Positions 8,251-16,832 of a DNA stretch of 64,000 nt are shown here, in pieces. The position numbers were made by a program, and so were the translations under genes. Below the pieces are notes generated by a model. The model made no database searches and had not been told where the DNA came from. It was given only the letters and a program-made list of their open reading frames with translations. The DNA is from Planctomycetota bacterium. GTDB taxonomy: Bacteria > Planctomycetota > Planctomycetia > Planctomycetales > Planctomycetaceae. Every line of letters starts with the position of its first letter. The stretch's first letter is position 1. The stretch covers positions 186,001 to 250,000 of the forward strand of contig JACTNB010000019.1 in NCBI GenBank assembly GCA_014584345.1. Reading direction: 5' to 3'.

Positions 8251-9762
8251 ATGCTTTACTTCAACAGGACCAGCGGTCGGAATGTTCCTTTTTCCCGATT
8301 GGTCTGCCGCGCCGCCCTGCTGACTCTCGCCTGGGGGATGCCACTTCTCTCTGCTCGGGCACAACCCCATCCTGCCGAGGCAACAGCGAGCACGTCTCCT
8401 CCGAATATCGTCATCCTCTTCACCGACGACCTGGGATACGCGGACGTCGGCTGTTTTGGTGCCGAGGGATACGAAACCCCGAATTTGGATCGCATGGCCC
8501 GGGAAGGCCGCCGTTTCACCAGTTTTTACGTCCCCCAGGCGGTCTGCAGTGCCTCGCGGGCCGCTCTGCTCACCGGCTGTTACAACATCCGGGTGGGAAT
8601 CACGGGAGCGCTGAGCCACCGCTCCATAATTGGCATCAACGACGAGGAAATGACACTCGGCGAACTGGTGAAACAACGCGACTACGCGACGGCTGCCATC
8701 GGAAAGTGGCATCTCGGATTTCAGCAGAAATTCCTGCCGCTGCAACACGGCTTCGACGTCTATTTCGGCCTCCCCTACTCGAACGACATGTGGCCCTATC
8801 ACCCGGGCTTCGCGCATCTCCCGCTCGAGGAAGCCAGACAGAAAGGCTATCCCGATCTCCCCTTGTATTCGGGGAATCAGGTTATAAACCCCGCCGTGAC
8901 CCCGGAGGACCAGACTAAACTGACCACGCAATACACTGAACACGCCCTGAAATTCATCGATGCCCACCAGCACAGGCCGTTCCTGCTGTATCTGGCCCAT
9001 TCGATGCCACACGTCCCCCTGTTTGTTTCGGAAAAATACGCCGGTCATTCCCGGCGGGGGTTATTCGGCGACGTTATCGAGGAAATTGACTGGTCCGTGG
9101 GACAGGTGCTGTCGCGTCTGCGCGAAAATGGCCTGGAGGACAAGACACTGGTGATCTTCACTTCGGATAACGGGCCGTGGCTCTCCTATGGCAATCATGC
9201 GGGATCGGCCGGCCCCTTTCGCGAAGGGAAGGGAACCAGTTGGGAGGGAGGTGTGCGTGTCCCCTGCATCATGCGCTGGCCCGGGAAAATTCCCGCCGAT
9301 TCCGTATGCGACGAAATGGCCATTACCATCGATCTCCTCCCCACCATCGCCGCTCTGGTGGAGGCCCCCCTGCCCGATCACCCACTGGATGGACGAGATA
9401 TTCGCCCATTGATCTTCGGCGCGGAGAATGCCAAAACCCCGCACGAAGCCTTCTATTATTACTGGGGCAATCAACTCGAAGCAATTCGCAGCGGCGACTG
9501 GAAATTGCACTTTCCGCATTCGTATCGCAGCCTGACCGGAACACCGGGCCGCGATGGCAAACCCGATGGCTATTCACAACGGAAAACAGACCTGGCACTC
9601 TACAATCTGAAAACCGATCCCGGGGAAACCACCGATCTCCGCGAACAGCACCCCGAAGTGGTCGCACGTCTGCAAAAGTTGGCCGAACAGGCCCGGCTGG
9701 AACTGGGCGATTCCGCTACCAAACAACCAGGCTCCGGTATCCGCGAACCGGGCAGACTTTAA
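8251..9762 (+). CDS. Arylsulfatase-type sulfatase, exported
   Basis: 503 residues from ATG 8251; a TTG 63 bases upstream is less likely. A signal peptide spans residues about 17-38 (LVCRAALLTLAWGMPLLSARA). The sulfatase fold begins at PNIVILFTDDLGYADVGC, where Asp59/Asp60 are calcium ligands. The catalytic nucleophile is Cys99 in VCSASRAALLTG, the CxA/PSR motif that is converted to formylglycine, with Ala in place of the common Pro. KWHLG and FTSDNGP further supply active-site residues, and WEGGVRVPCIMRWPG is typical of family S1. Such enzymes desulfate polysaccharides and are amplified in planctomycetes. No sulfatase-maturating enzyme is encoded in this window. Confidence 0.93.
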   Translation: MLYFNRTSGRNVPFSRLVCRAALLTLAWGMPLLSARAQPHPAEATASTSPPNIVILFTDDLGYADVGCFGAEGYETPNLDRMAREGRRFTSFYVPQAVCSASRAALLTGCYNIRVGITGALSHRSIIGINDEEMTLGELVKQRDYATAAIGKWHLGFQQKFLPLQHGFDVYFGLPYSNDMWPYHPGFAHLPLEEARQKGYPDLPLYSGNQVINPAVTPEDQTKLTTQYTEHALKFIDAHQHRPFLLYLAHSMPHVPLFVSEKYAGHSRRGLFGDVIEEIDWSVGQVLSRLRENGLEDKTLVIFTSDNGPWLSYGNHAGSAGPFREGKGTSWEGGVRVPCIMRWPGKIPADSVCDEMAITIDLLPTIAALVEAPLPDHPLDGRDIRPLIFGAENAKTPHEAFYYYWGNQLEAIRSGDWKLHFPHSYRSLTGTPGRDGKPDGYSQRKTDLALYNLKTDPGETTDLREQHPEVVARLQKLAEQARLELGDSATKQPGSGIREPGRL

Positions 9763-9764
9763 TC

Positions 9765-9789
9765 CACTCCGGTTGACCACACCGGAGTG
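9765..9789. terminator. Hairpin between convergent genes, possible bidirectional terminator
   Basis: Perfect 8-bp stem CACTCCGG / CCGGAGTG with a 9-base loop, placed three bases after the sulfatase stop and just before the stop of the convergent GNAT-like gene. There is no T-tract on either side, so it may act as a transcript end-protecting hairpin or a weak terminator. Confidence 0.5.
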
Positions 9790-9799
9790 CCGGCGCGGG

Positions 9800-10969
9800 C
9801 TAGCGGTAGATCTTCAACTGGGGCGCGGTGGAATTCCGTTGCTCCTGGACGACACGTCTCGGGTTATCAGAGAACTGCTTACGTGGAATCCGGCTGGTAC
9901 GCGCCGCGTGATAACGCACCAGGAGCGCGCTCCGCAGGTGACTCCAGGGGGCCATGCTGTAGCGATAACTGTTGAGCACGTCGGTGGACCAGAGCGCCCG
10001 CGCGGTCTCCGTCCATTCACAGGTTGGGCAGATCTCGTACTGGTCATCTCCCAGAGCTATCCCCTGTTCCAGCAGGCGGCCCAGCAGGACCGATGCCACC
10101 TGCCGGGATGAAAGCCGCCCGCTCGTGCAGGCAGACGAAGCATGGGACATTCCCTGCACCAGTTCAACGGTCGCCCCCTGCACAAATCCCAGGCCACAGG
10201 CGAGGGGTAACTGATCGAGCACCAGAGCCGATAAATCAAGTTGATTCCGTTGATCGGCGGCCAGAGCCAGATGTTCCAGCATCGCGAATTCTCCTGCCCG
10301 GCCGGTGGCGGAGAGAACCATTTTCCAGGCATTCAGCAGGCGTTCCAAATCGGCAGACGCATGGACTCCCGAGCGATAACGCCAGAGTTGCACCTGCCCG
10401 AGTTGATCGATCCGGCGTTCTGCCTGCAGGATCTCGTCCAGCACTTCGGTTCGCTTGGAAGACAGAAATTCCGACCAGCTTCCGACCAGTTGAATCAGGG
10501 GTATCTGCCGCCAGAGCCGTTCCGTCACATTCCACCCGATATTGCGAGCCGCCGTTTGCGTGCGTCCCAGATCGTGACGATCCCGGTCCACGTAGGGAAG
10601 GTCCAGCAGATCCCAATCCCGGCGGGTCGTGGTAAGATATCGCAACCCGGCCGTCAGCGTGGCGGCGGGATTGGGGCCGATCGGACCATACCAGTTCCCC
10701 CAGCCATCCAGAGGATAAGTCAACACCCGCTGACTGCCCAACCGGGTGTGCACCTGCTTGAGCACCAGGGGCAATATGCCGATCACCTTTCCGGCCAGGG
10801 AAATGACCAGAACCTTCATGCCGCGATCGGAAACCAGACGGGCATAGGCTTCAAACCAGTCCGACGACAGGGAATACCGCTGGGTCCGGCCCCGCAGCCA
10901 GAGATCCTCCCAGGCCATCCGGTAGGCTTTCAACTCTGCCAGCGTGTTAATTTCCACGACCTGAAACAT
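9800..10969 (-). CDS. GNAT-fold acyltransferase-like protein (BioF2/CelD type)
   Basis: About 389 residues from ATG 10969, preceded by GAGGCG at a good distance; an in-frame GTG six codons upstream is the alternative. The N-terminal half (ELKAYRMAWEDLW, YSLSSDWFEAYARLV, VLVISLAGKVIGILPLVLK) resembles the first half of tandem-GNAT proteins of the CelD/BioF2-like acetyltransferase group, which are often found with cell-envelope and exopolysaccharide genes. The C-terminal half fits the second fold less clearly (VQGATVELVQGMSH). No signal peptide or membrane segment is seen. Downstream it converges with the sulfatase gene; upstream it is divergent from fhcC. The acyl acceptor cannot be predicted. 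Confidence 0.6.
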   Translation of the reverse strand: MFQVVEINTLAELKAYRMAWEDLWLRGRTQRYSLSSDWFEAYARLVSDRGMKVLVISLAGKVIGILPLVLKQVHTRLGSQRVLTYPLDGWGNWYGPIGPNPAATLTAGLRYLTTTRRDWDLLDLPYVDRDRHDLGRTQTAARNIGWNVTERLWRQIPLIQLVGSWSEFLSSKRTEVLDEILQAERRIDQLGQVQLWRYRSGVHASADLERLLNAWKMVLSATGRAGEFAMLEHLALAADQRNQLDLSALVLDQLPLACGLGFVQGATVELVQGMSHASSACTSGRLSSRQVASVLLGRLLEQGIALGDDQYEICPTCEWTETARALWSTDVLNSYRYSMAPWSHLRSALLVRYHAARTSRIPRKQFSDNPRRVVQEQRNSTAPQLKIYR

Positions 10970-11195
10970 CGACGCCTCGCTTTTCACAAACGGCGGGAAA
11001 GAGTATCGTGACGGTAGGCAATGCAGTTTTCACGCCGGATCGTTGTATTTCCGTCCCGCGCTGGCACATTCCGCCGGAATCAGTCGTAACAGCTTTCCCA
11101 AACAGCGGTTATCGCCAGCCTGATCACGTACGGCCTTCACCTTTCGGCCAGGCGGGCGTGGCAAAAAGCCCACTTATTTGTCCGGAATGTTGCCC

Positions 11196-11199
11196 AGGA
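11196..11199 (+). promoter_or_regulatory. Ribosome binding site fixing the fhcC start
   Basis: AGGA lies five bases before ATG 11205. The earlier in-frame TTG (11178) and ATG (11187) lack such a site, so 11205 is preferred. Confidence 0.55.
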
Positions 11200-11204
11200 A
11201 CAAC

Positions 11205-12089
11205 ATGAAAGAGTCCCCTCAGAGTAATCCCAAGCCGCGTGCCCGTATCGCGCTCCGCACCGATATTGCCGGTCCCATCGAATTGAACGAGCAATTCTTC
11301 CAGGCTTGGTGCAGCCAGCGGTTTGATGAAGCCCTGTCCGTTGAGATCACCCACCAGGGAGTACCCGTCCCCTTCCAGGAACTTTTTGAAACCACCTGGC
11401 TACTCACCGGAGTAAGCGGCGATGCAAATGGGGATGCTGTTCTGGAATGGAGCGGGGAGAGCGCGAATATTCATGGGTTGGGACGAGGCTGGTCACGGGG
11501 AAGACTGGAAATACTCGGAAACGCCGGGGATTGTCTTGGGGAAGGGATGACGGGTGGGACGGTTATCGTTCGGGGAGATGCCGGAGATTGTGTCGGTCGA
11601 GGCATGTGTGGCGGACGGATTCTCGTTGCAGGACAGGCGGGGAATTGCCTGGGAGGACCGGCCCCGGGCACGCTGAAGGGGATGACGGGAGGAGAAATCC
11701 ACGTGGCGGGTTCCGCGGGATCCGGCCTGGGCGAACGGATGCGGCGGGGCACCCTTGTGGTTCAAGGGGCAACGGGGAAGGACGTGGGGCGGGAAATGCT
11801 GGCCGGGACGATTCTGTTGGGGACGGCCCCTCAATTCCCGCTGGGTGTGGGGATGAAACGCGGCACCATTGTGCTGCTGGAACCTCCCCCGGCAAATACC
11901 CTGTTCCCCGGCCCACACTTCGATTACGCCGTCCGATACGAACCGACGTTCCTGCGCGTGCTGCTGAAGCATCTCGAACGGACGGCAGGATGGCCTGCCT
12001 CGGCTCCGCTGCTCGAAGCCTCCTACGACCGTTATTCGGGCGATATGCTGGAAGGTGGTCGCGGCGAAATTCTGGTCCGCATCCCCTGA
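11205..12089 (+). CDS. fhcC: Formylmethanofuran dehydrogenase subunit C-like protein (formyltransferase/hydrolase complex subunit C)
   Basis: 294 residues. From about residue 85 onward it has repeated GxGMxGGxxxVxGxxG units (GEGMTGGTVIVRGDAGDCVG, GRGMCGGRILVAGQAGNCLG, KGMTGGEIHVAGSAGSGLG), forming the right-handed beta-helix shared by FwdC/FhcC and the glutamate synthase C-terminal domain. In bacteria with tetrahydromethanopterin-linked C1 metabolism, FhcABCD releases formate from formyl-H4MPT. Planctomycetes are known to carry these genes. Here it stands alone: FhcA, B and D are not in the window. oleC follows 59 bases downstream on the same strand. Confidence 0.85.
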   Translation: MKESPQSNPKPRARIALRTDIAGPIELNEQFFQAWCSQRFDEALSVEITHQGVPVPFQELFETTWLLTGVSGDANGDAVLEWSGESANIHGLGRGWSRGRLEILGNAGDCLGEGMTGGTVIVRGDAGDCVGRGMCGGRILVAGQAGNCLGGPAPGTLKGMTGGEIHVAGSAGSGLGERMRRGTLVVQGATGKDVGREMLAGTILLGTAPQFPLGVGMKRGTIVLLEPPPANTLFPGPHFDYAVRYEPTFLRVLLKHLERTAGWPASAPLLEASYDRYSGDMLEGGRGEILVRIP

Positions 12090-12148
12090 CCCCGTTCCAT
12101 GCAGTTCCGATTGTTTCCTGACCGTGTTCGTTATCTGATAAGTATTCC

Positions 12149-13834
12149 ATGTCTTCGGATCACCACAACATTGCTCGGCGACTCACGCAAGCGGCGGAGC
12201 GTTGGCCAACACAGCAGGCGATAGTTTTCCCGGAATCTCGCGATCGGCGGGGCCGAGTGGCGTACACGCAACTCACCTTTGCACAACTGGAAGAGGAAAC
12301 CAATGCGCTAGCGGGGGGCCTGCAACGTCTGGGGGCAACACCTGGTCAACGTCTGGTGCTGATGGTTCGCCCCAGCATTGAATTCATCGCTTTGACTTTC
12401 GCGATTTTCAAAACCGGAGCCGTGGTCGTACTGATCGACCCGGGCATGGGACGGCGGCGCATTTTCAACTGCCTCGATGAGATCGATCCCCATGGTTTCG
12501 TCGCGCTGCCGATCGTCCAACTCATCCGCCGCGCGCGGTTCGGAAAATATCCCCGGGCGCGACTGAACGTGAGCGTGGGAAAACGATTCCACCCTGGGGG
12601 TGTTTCCTACGAGCAACTGCTGCACCGTGGAGCCGATCATTACCGTCCCGTTGTCAGCCGCGCGAACGATCCAGCAGCGATTATTTTCACTAGCGGCAGC
12701 ACCGGCCCTCCCAAGGGCGTGGTCTACGAACATGGCATGTTCAACGCCCAGGTCGATCTGCTGCAACGGGAATACCAGATTTCGGCCGGCGAACGGGATC
12801 TCCCCGGTTTCCCCTTGTTCGCCCTGTTCAACCTGGCGATGGGTGTCACCACCGTGATTCCCGACATGGATCCGACACGTCCCGCCGATGTCAATCCACA
12901 ACGTATTCTGGAAGGATTGAGCAACCAGGGCATTACTCAGGCCTACGGATCGCCCGCATTGTGGAATCGCGTCGGGCGTTACTGCCTTGAACATTCCCTG
13001 ACATTGCCAGGCCCAAGGCGGATACTGTCGGCTGGTGCCCCCGTGCCGGTGCGCGTACTCGAAATGATGCAACAGGTATGCACCCGACCCGATGCCGAGG
13101 TACACACGCCCTACGGAGCAACGGAAGCCCTGCCCGTCTGCACAATCGGAAGTCGCGAAGTCCTGCGTGAAACCGCCCCCATGACCGCCACGGGCCATGG
13201 CACCTGCGTGGGACGACCGTTTGCAGGCGTGGACGTGCGGGTCATTCGTGCCGTGCAGGGTCCGCTGGCCGACCTCGCGCAGGCCGCGCCCGTGGATCCT
13301 GGTGAAATCGGGGAAATCATCGTTCGCAGCCCCAGCGTGACCCGGGAATACTATCGACAACCGCAAGCCACCGCGGCGGCGAAAATTCCCGATGGCGCAA
13401 CCTTCTGGCATCGCATGGGAGACATGGGGTATTTCGACAGCCACGGCCGACTGTGGTTTTGCGGGCGCAAGGCTCATATCGTGCAGGCCAGCAGCGGACC
13501 GATGTATCCCGTGCGCTGCGAAGCGATCTTCAACCAGCATCCACGCATCTACCGCAGCGCCCTGGTGGGCGTGGGTCCCGTGGGAAGTCAACAGCCCGTC
13601 CTCGTGGCCGAGCCGGAACCGCAACAGTTTCCCTCAACCCTTGCCGACGCGGCTCGACTGGCGGACGATCTCCACCGCCTGGGACAGGCCAACCCGCTGA
13701 CGCGCGAGATCCGCACCTTCCTGTTTCATCGTTCACTGCCGGTCGACCGCAGGCACAATGTAAAAATCCATCGAGAGGAACTGGCGGTATGGGCGGCAGG
13801 GCGACTGCGGCAAGGAAAGGGATTTCAGTTATGA
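12149..13834 (+). CDS. oleC: AMP-dependent ligase of the olefin beta-lactone synthetase type
   Basis: 561 residues, an ANL-superfamily adenylating enzyme. The AMP-binding loop IIFTSGSTGPPKG is at residues 178-190, PYGATEALPV is the A5-type motif, and the C-terminal part contains GDMGYFDSHGRLWFCGRK. The pairing with an OleD-like reductase, with stop and start overlapping as ATGA, identifies it as OleC-like: OleC converts a 2-alkyl-3-hydroxyalkanoate to a beta-lactone in long-chain olefin synthesis. The canonical thiolase OleA and hydrolase OleB are not found in this window. An alternative is a general long-chain fatty acyl ligase, but the gene pair makes the Ole role more likely. Confidence 0.8.
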   Translation: MSSDHHNIARRLTQAAERWPTQQAIVFPESRDRRGRVAYTQLTFAQLEEETNALAGGLQRLGATPGQRLVLMVRPSIEFIALTFAIFKTGAVVVLIDPGMGRRRIFNCLDEIDPHGFVALPIVQLIRRARFGKYPRARLNVSVGKRFHPGGVSYEQLLHRGADHYRPVVSRANDPAAIIFTSGSTGPPKGVVYEHGMFNAQVDLLQREYQISAGERDLPGFPLFALFNLAMGVTTVIPDMDPTRPADVNPQRILEGLSNQGITQAYGSPALWNRVGRYCLEHSLTLPGPRRILSAGAPVPVRVLEMMQQVCTRPDAEVHTPYGATEALPVCTIGSREVLRETAPMTATGHGTCVGRPFAGVDVRVIRAVQGPLADLAQAAPVDPGEIGEIIVRSPSVTREYYRQPQATAAAKIPDGATFWHRMGDMGYFDSHGRLWFCGRKAHIVQASSGPMYPVRCEAIFNQHPRIYRSALVGVGPVGSQQPVLVAEPEPQQFPSTLADAARLADDLHRLGQANPLTREIRTFLFHRSLPVDRRHNVKIHREELAVWAAGRLRQGKGFQL

Positions 13835-14841
13835 AGGCACTCGTCACGGGGGGAGGCGGGTTTTTGGGTCTCTATTTAGTCGAGCAACTTGTCGATCGCG
13901 GTGTCCGTGTCCGCGTCTTCAGCCGCGGCGACTATCCCCGCTTGCGCGAACTGGGCGTGGAAATCGTTCGTGGCGATGTGCGCGATGCCGCCGCTGTCCG
14001 GCAGGCTTGCGCGGGCATGGAAACCGTCTTTCATGTCGCGGCCTTGCCGGGTGTCTGGGGAACGTGGCGGACCTATCACGATATCAACACCCTGGGGACG
14101 CAGCATGTCTTGCAGGCCTGCCAGACACAGGGCGTCCGTCGGCTGATTTACACCAGTTCCCCCAGCGTGGTCTTCGATGGACAACCGCACGATCAGGGGA
14201 CCGAGGAACTTCCCTATCCCTCGCGTTACTTGTGCCATTATCCGCACTCCAAGGCCCTGGCGGAACAGCAGGTACTGGCCGCCAACCAGGACACGGGACT
14301 TCTGACCTGCGCGCTGCGGCCCCATCTGGTTTGGGGACCGCGCGATAATCACCTGATTCCTCGTTTGCTGCAACGGGCCCTTGCGGGACGCTTGAGACAA
14401 GTCGGGCCAGGCACGAACCGTATCTCGATGACATACGTGGAAAATGCGGCCGCAGCGCACCTGCAGGCCGCCGATCATTTGCAACCGGGTTCCCCCGTGG
14501 CTGGGCAGGCGTATTTCATCAACGAGCCTGAACCGGTCAATTTATGGAACTGGATCAACGAGATACTCACGCTGGCAGGCTTGCCGGAGGTTCGAAAGCG
14601 TCTCTCCGCGACCTCGGCGTATCGCCTGGGCGGCCTGCTGGAAACAATCTACGGAACATTTGGTCTCTCGGCGGAACCGCCGATGACGCGTTTCGTGGCC
14701 TTGCAGTTAAGCCAGTCGCACACGTATTCGATCGAGAAAGCACGGCGGGATTTCGGATTTACGCCTCTCGTCGATTACGCAACGGGCCTGAGTCGTCTGG
14801 TGGCCGATTTCCCCCGAATGCTGGGCGATAAGGCGCTCTAG
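13831..14841 (+). CDS. oleD: NAD(P)-dependent 2-alkyl-3-oxoalkanoate reductase-like protein
   Basis: 336 residues, extended short-chain dehydrogenase of the 3-beta-hydroxysteroid dehydrogenase group. The nucleotide-binding loop TGGGGFLG is at 6-13, the catalytic pair is Tyr137 and Lys141 (YPHSK), with the serine region YTSSPSVVF at about 107-115. In the Ole pathway it reduces the 2-alkyl-3-ketoacid made by OleA to the hydroxyacid used by OleC. ATG 13831 overlaps the oleC stop, so the two are translationally coupled. mraY starts 72 bases downstream on the same strand and may be co-transcribed. Confidence 0.8.
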   Translation: MKALVTGGGGFLGLYLVEQLVDRGVRVRVFSRGDYPRLRELGVEIVRGDVRDAAAVRQACAGMETVFHVAALPGVWGTWRTYHDINTLGTQHVLQACQTQGVRRLIYTSSPSVVFDGQPHDQGTEELPYPSRYLCHYPHSKALAEQQVLAANQDTGLLTCALRPHLVWGPRDNHLIPRLLQRALAGRLRQVGPGTNRISMTYVENAAAAHLQAADHLQPGSPVAGQAYFINEPEPVNLWNWINEILTLAGLPEVRKRLSATSAYRLGGLLETIYGTFGLSAEPPMTRFVALQLSQSHTYSIEKARRDFGFTPLVDYATGLSRLVADFPRMLGDKAL

Positions 14842-14913
14842 GCGAACTGACGGGGCATTCGCTATAACGCGATCGGCTCAGGGACGAGTTCAACGGGGTT
14901 TCAGGGACGAACC

Positions 14914-16017
14914 ATGGTTTTGTGGCTGCTGCAGCATGTTTGGCCGTTTTTTCACCAGGTGGAACGGCACACCTCGGGCGACTCCCGAGTGTATCTGACG
15001 TTTCGCATCGCCATGGCAAGCGTGACGGCGTTTCTGTTCGCCTTGCTGCTTGGCCCGTTTGCCATCAACTGGCTGAAAAAACATTTCCGGGAACGAGTTG
15101 CCAGCGCATCGAGCATGCTCGATCAACTCCATGCCACGAAGAATAACACGCCGACCATGGGGGGCTTGTTCATTATCGCCTCCGTCCTGATATCCGTCTT
15201 GATCTGGGGAAACCTGGGGAGCGGATTCGTCCTGCTGGGACTGTTTGTGGCCTTGGGTTTTGCCGGCCTCGGCGCGCTGGATGACTGGAAAAAGCTCAGT
15301 ACAAATACCCGTGGAATGACGGCTCGCACCAAATTCTGCGTGCAGTGGATCCTCGCGTTGATTGCCGGAGGAGCCCTGTATCTGCATCATTCCCAAATAC
15401 CGGGGGGGACCGACCTGATCTGGCCGATCGGCGATGTAGCGCTCCCACTGGGAGTAGGGTTTGTCTTCTGGGCCGCGCTGGTCATGGTCAGCACGTCGAA
15501 TGCCGTCAATCTGACCGATGGTCTCGACGGCCTGGCGGGAGGCGCCACCGTCTTTTCCGGAGCCGCCTACATCACCCTGTGTTACCTTGCGGGGCATCGG
15601 TTGCTTTCCGATTATCTGGCGATTCCGCATATCCCGGGGGCAGGGGAAGCCGGGGTGGTGGTGGGGGCTCTGGTGGGAGCGATGCTCGGTTTTCTCTGGT
15701 ACAATTGTTACCCCGCCCAGGTTTTCATGGGGGACGCCGGTTCTCTCCCCGTCGGCGCGCTGCTGGGACTGGCGGCACTGGTGACCCGCCAGGAAGTGCT
15801 GCTGGTAATCATCGGGGGAGTTTTTGTTATCGAAACCCTGTCCGTCATTCTGCAGGTCGGCTCGTATCGTCTCACGGGGAAACGCATACTCGTCTGCAGC
15901 CCGCTGCACAATCATCTGGTACTCAGCGGCCAACATGAGTTGAAAGTGGTGATTCGCTTCTGGATCTGCTCGGCCCTGCTGGCAATTCTGGCCATGGCCA
16001 GCCTGAAGATTCTCTGA
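14914..16017 (+). CDS. mraY: Phospho-N-acetylmuramoyl-pentapeptide transferase
   Basis: 367 residues, about ten transmembrane helices. It transfers phospho-MurNAc-pentapeptide to undecaprenyl phosphate to make lipid I at the cytoplasmic face of the inner membrane. Family motifs are present: NNTPTMGG (78-84), the paired aspartates Asp123/Asp124 in ALDDWKK, NAVNLTDGLDGLAGG (196-210) and FMGDAGSLPVG (271-281). The usual loop PxHHH(F/Y) is PLHNHL at 330-335, so the middle histidine is Asn. The gene lies outside a division/cell-wall cluster. Start ATG has AGGGA upstream. After the stop the sequence enters the repeat mosaic. Confidence 0.92.
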   Translation: MVLWLLQHVWPFFHQVERHTSGDSRVYLTFRIAMASVTAFLFALLLGPFAINWLKKHFRERVASASSMLDQLHATKNNTPTMGGLFIIASVLISVLIWGNLGSGFVLLGLFVALGFAGLGALDDWKKLSTNTRGMTARTKFCVQWILALIAGGALYLHHSQIPGGTDLIWPIGDVALPLGVGFVFWAALVMVSTSNAVNLTDGLDGLAGGATVFSGAAYITLCYLAGHRLLSDYLAIPHIPGAGEAGVVVGALVGAMLGFLWYNCYPAQVFMGDAGSLPVGALLGLAALVTRQEVLLVIIGGVFVIETLSVILQVGSYRLTGKRILVCSPLHNHLVLSGQHELKVVIRFWICSALLAILAMASLKIL

Positions 16018-16037
16018 TTTGCCCCCCGTTTTCGCCA

Positions 16038-16064
16038 GCCACGCCGGCATCGGCCCATAATATG
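16038..16064. repeat. 27-bp direct repeat, left copy
   Basis: GCCACGCCGGCATCGGCCCA followed by TAATATG. The same 27 bases with one change (TTATATG) occur at 16635-16661 in the same orientation, bracketing the composite repeat. Confidence 0.75.
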
Positions 16065-16073
16065 CGGGAATGA

Positions 16074-16127
16074 CTAACCCGGATTTCTCACCCGGGTCAA
16101 TAAATCAGGCTTGCTGACTTCGACAAT
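16074..16127 (-). repeat. Repeat module M3, reverse orientation
   Basis: Reverse complement of the 54-base module that ends the copies at 21244-21297 and 22560-22614. It reads CTAACCCGGATTTCTCACCC, then GGGTCAATAAATCAGG and TTGCTGACTTCGACAAT. It directly abuts the CTAG of the inverted-repeat element at 16128. Confidence 0.75.
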
Positions 16128-16260
16128 CTAGCCGCGCCCGTCAGGAAGCGGGCCACGTTTGGGGCTCTTCGCTCCCACTGATATCCACTCCAGTGAACCA
16201 TATGGAGGGCGAGTGATTTCGAGTTGTCGCGTCCGCGTGGCCCGCTTCCTGACCGGGCTG
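16128..16260. repeat. CTAG-ended inverted-repeat element (copy 2)
   Basis: Left arm begins CTAGCCGCGCCCGTCAGGAA followed by GCGGGCCACG; right arm CGTGGCCCGCTTCCTGAC then diverges (CGGGCTG), so its outer end is damaged. The interior, from TTTGGGGCTC through TATCCACTCCAGTG to GAGTGATTTCGAGTTGTCGC, is nearly identical to the copy at 58788-58925, which is 42 kb away. No coding capacity. Confidence 0.8.
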
Positions 16261-16434
16261 TTGATTTAATCCGCCCCCAGCCAAGTTCACGTCATGTTCA
16301 CTCTCGCAATACTGCCTTTAATAGCGTCCAAGTCGTGTACGAGTGCGATTTTTTCAAACTAAAACGAAATCTCGGCTTCACGAAAATATTAAATCAACAG
16401 GCCGTGACAGGTGCGGCTAGTCGTGTCGGGAGAC

Positions 16435-16572
16435 CAGCCGCCCCCGTGAGGGAGCCGGCCAGGGTGGAGCCGCTCGCGTCGTGTTGATCTCTACGCGTGT
16501 GGACTCCATGTCGGAAGTGTGATTTGCAAGATGATGCGCCCGCGTAGCCCGCTTCCTGACGGGCGCGGCTAG
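16435..16572. repeat. CTAG-ended inverted-repeat element (copy 3)
   Basis: 138 bases. Right arm TAGCCCGCTTCCTGACGGGC then GCGGCTAG; left arm is more diverged (CAGCCGCCCCCGTGAGGGAG). The interior differs from copies 2 and 6 but aligns with the degenerate copy at 3476-3604, so at least two interior subtypes exist. Confidence 0.75.
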
Positions 16573-16630
16573 TTTTATGGGCATTTTCGAGGCAAAATTT
16601 ACCGCATTGGTAAGTGTGTGAGAAATGTGG
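16573..16630 (-). repeat. Repeat module M1, reverse orientation
   Basis: Reverse complement of the 58-base module at 21051-21108 and 22474-22531. Shared core: GGCAAAATTTACCGCATTGG and GTGTGAGAAATGTGG. It directly follows the CTAG of inverted-repeat copy 3. Confidence 0.8.
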
Positions 16631-16634
16631 ACTC

Positions 16635-16661
16635 GCCACGCCGGCATCGGCCCATTATATG
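16635..16661. repeat. 27-bp direct repeat, right copy
   Basis: Matches 16038-16064 at 26 of 27 positions. Together they bracket about 570 bases of repeat mosaic. Confidence 0.75.
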
Positions 16662-16832
16662 AAACGGGGTGTCTGGAGTCGGATCGTCGACATTGTGGAT
16701 AATGTTACCTGGGACGATAGCGACACTCCGCCCCCAGTGGCGTGAAGCATCTTCTCACCTGGATCGATGCTCCATCCCCACAAGCGATCGCCGAACCGTT
16801 CGTTCCCTTTCCCTTGCCCGAGGGAACTCGAG

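Larger units (their letters stand above)
16018..16832. other. Intergenic region, 815 bases, mostly repeat mosaic
   Basis: Between the convergent mraY and FMN/4Fe-4S genes. Bases 16038-16661 are a composite of dispersed repeat modules described in separate entries. The middle, 16261-16434, is comparatively AT-rich and matches nothing else in the window. Bases 16662-16832 show nothing recognisable. No ORF here has a family signature. Confidence 0.7.
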
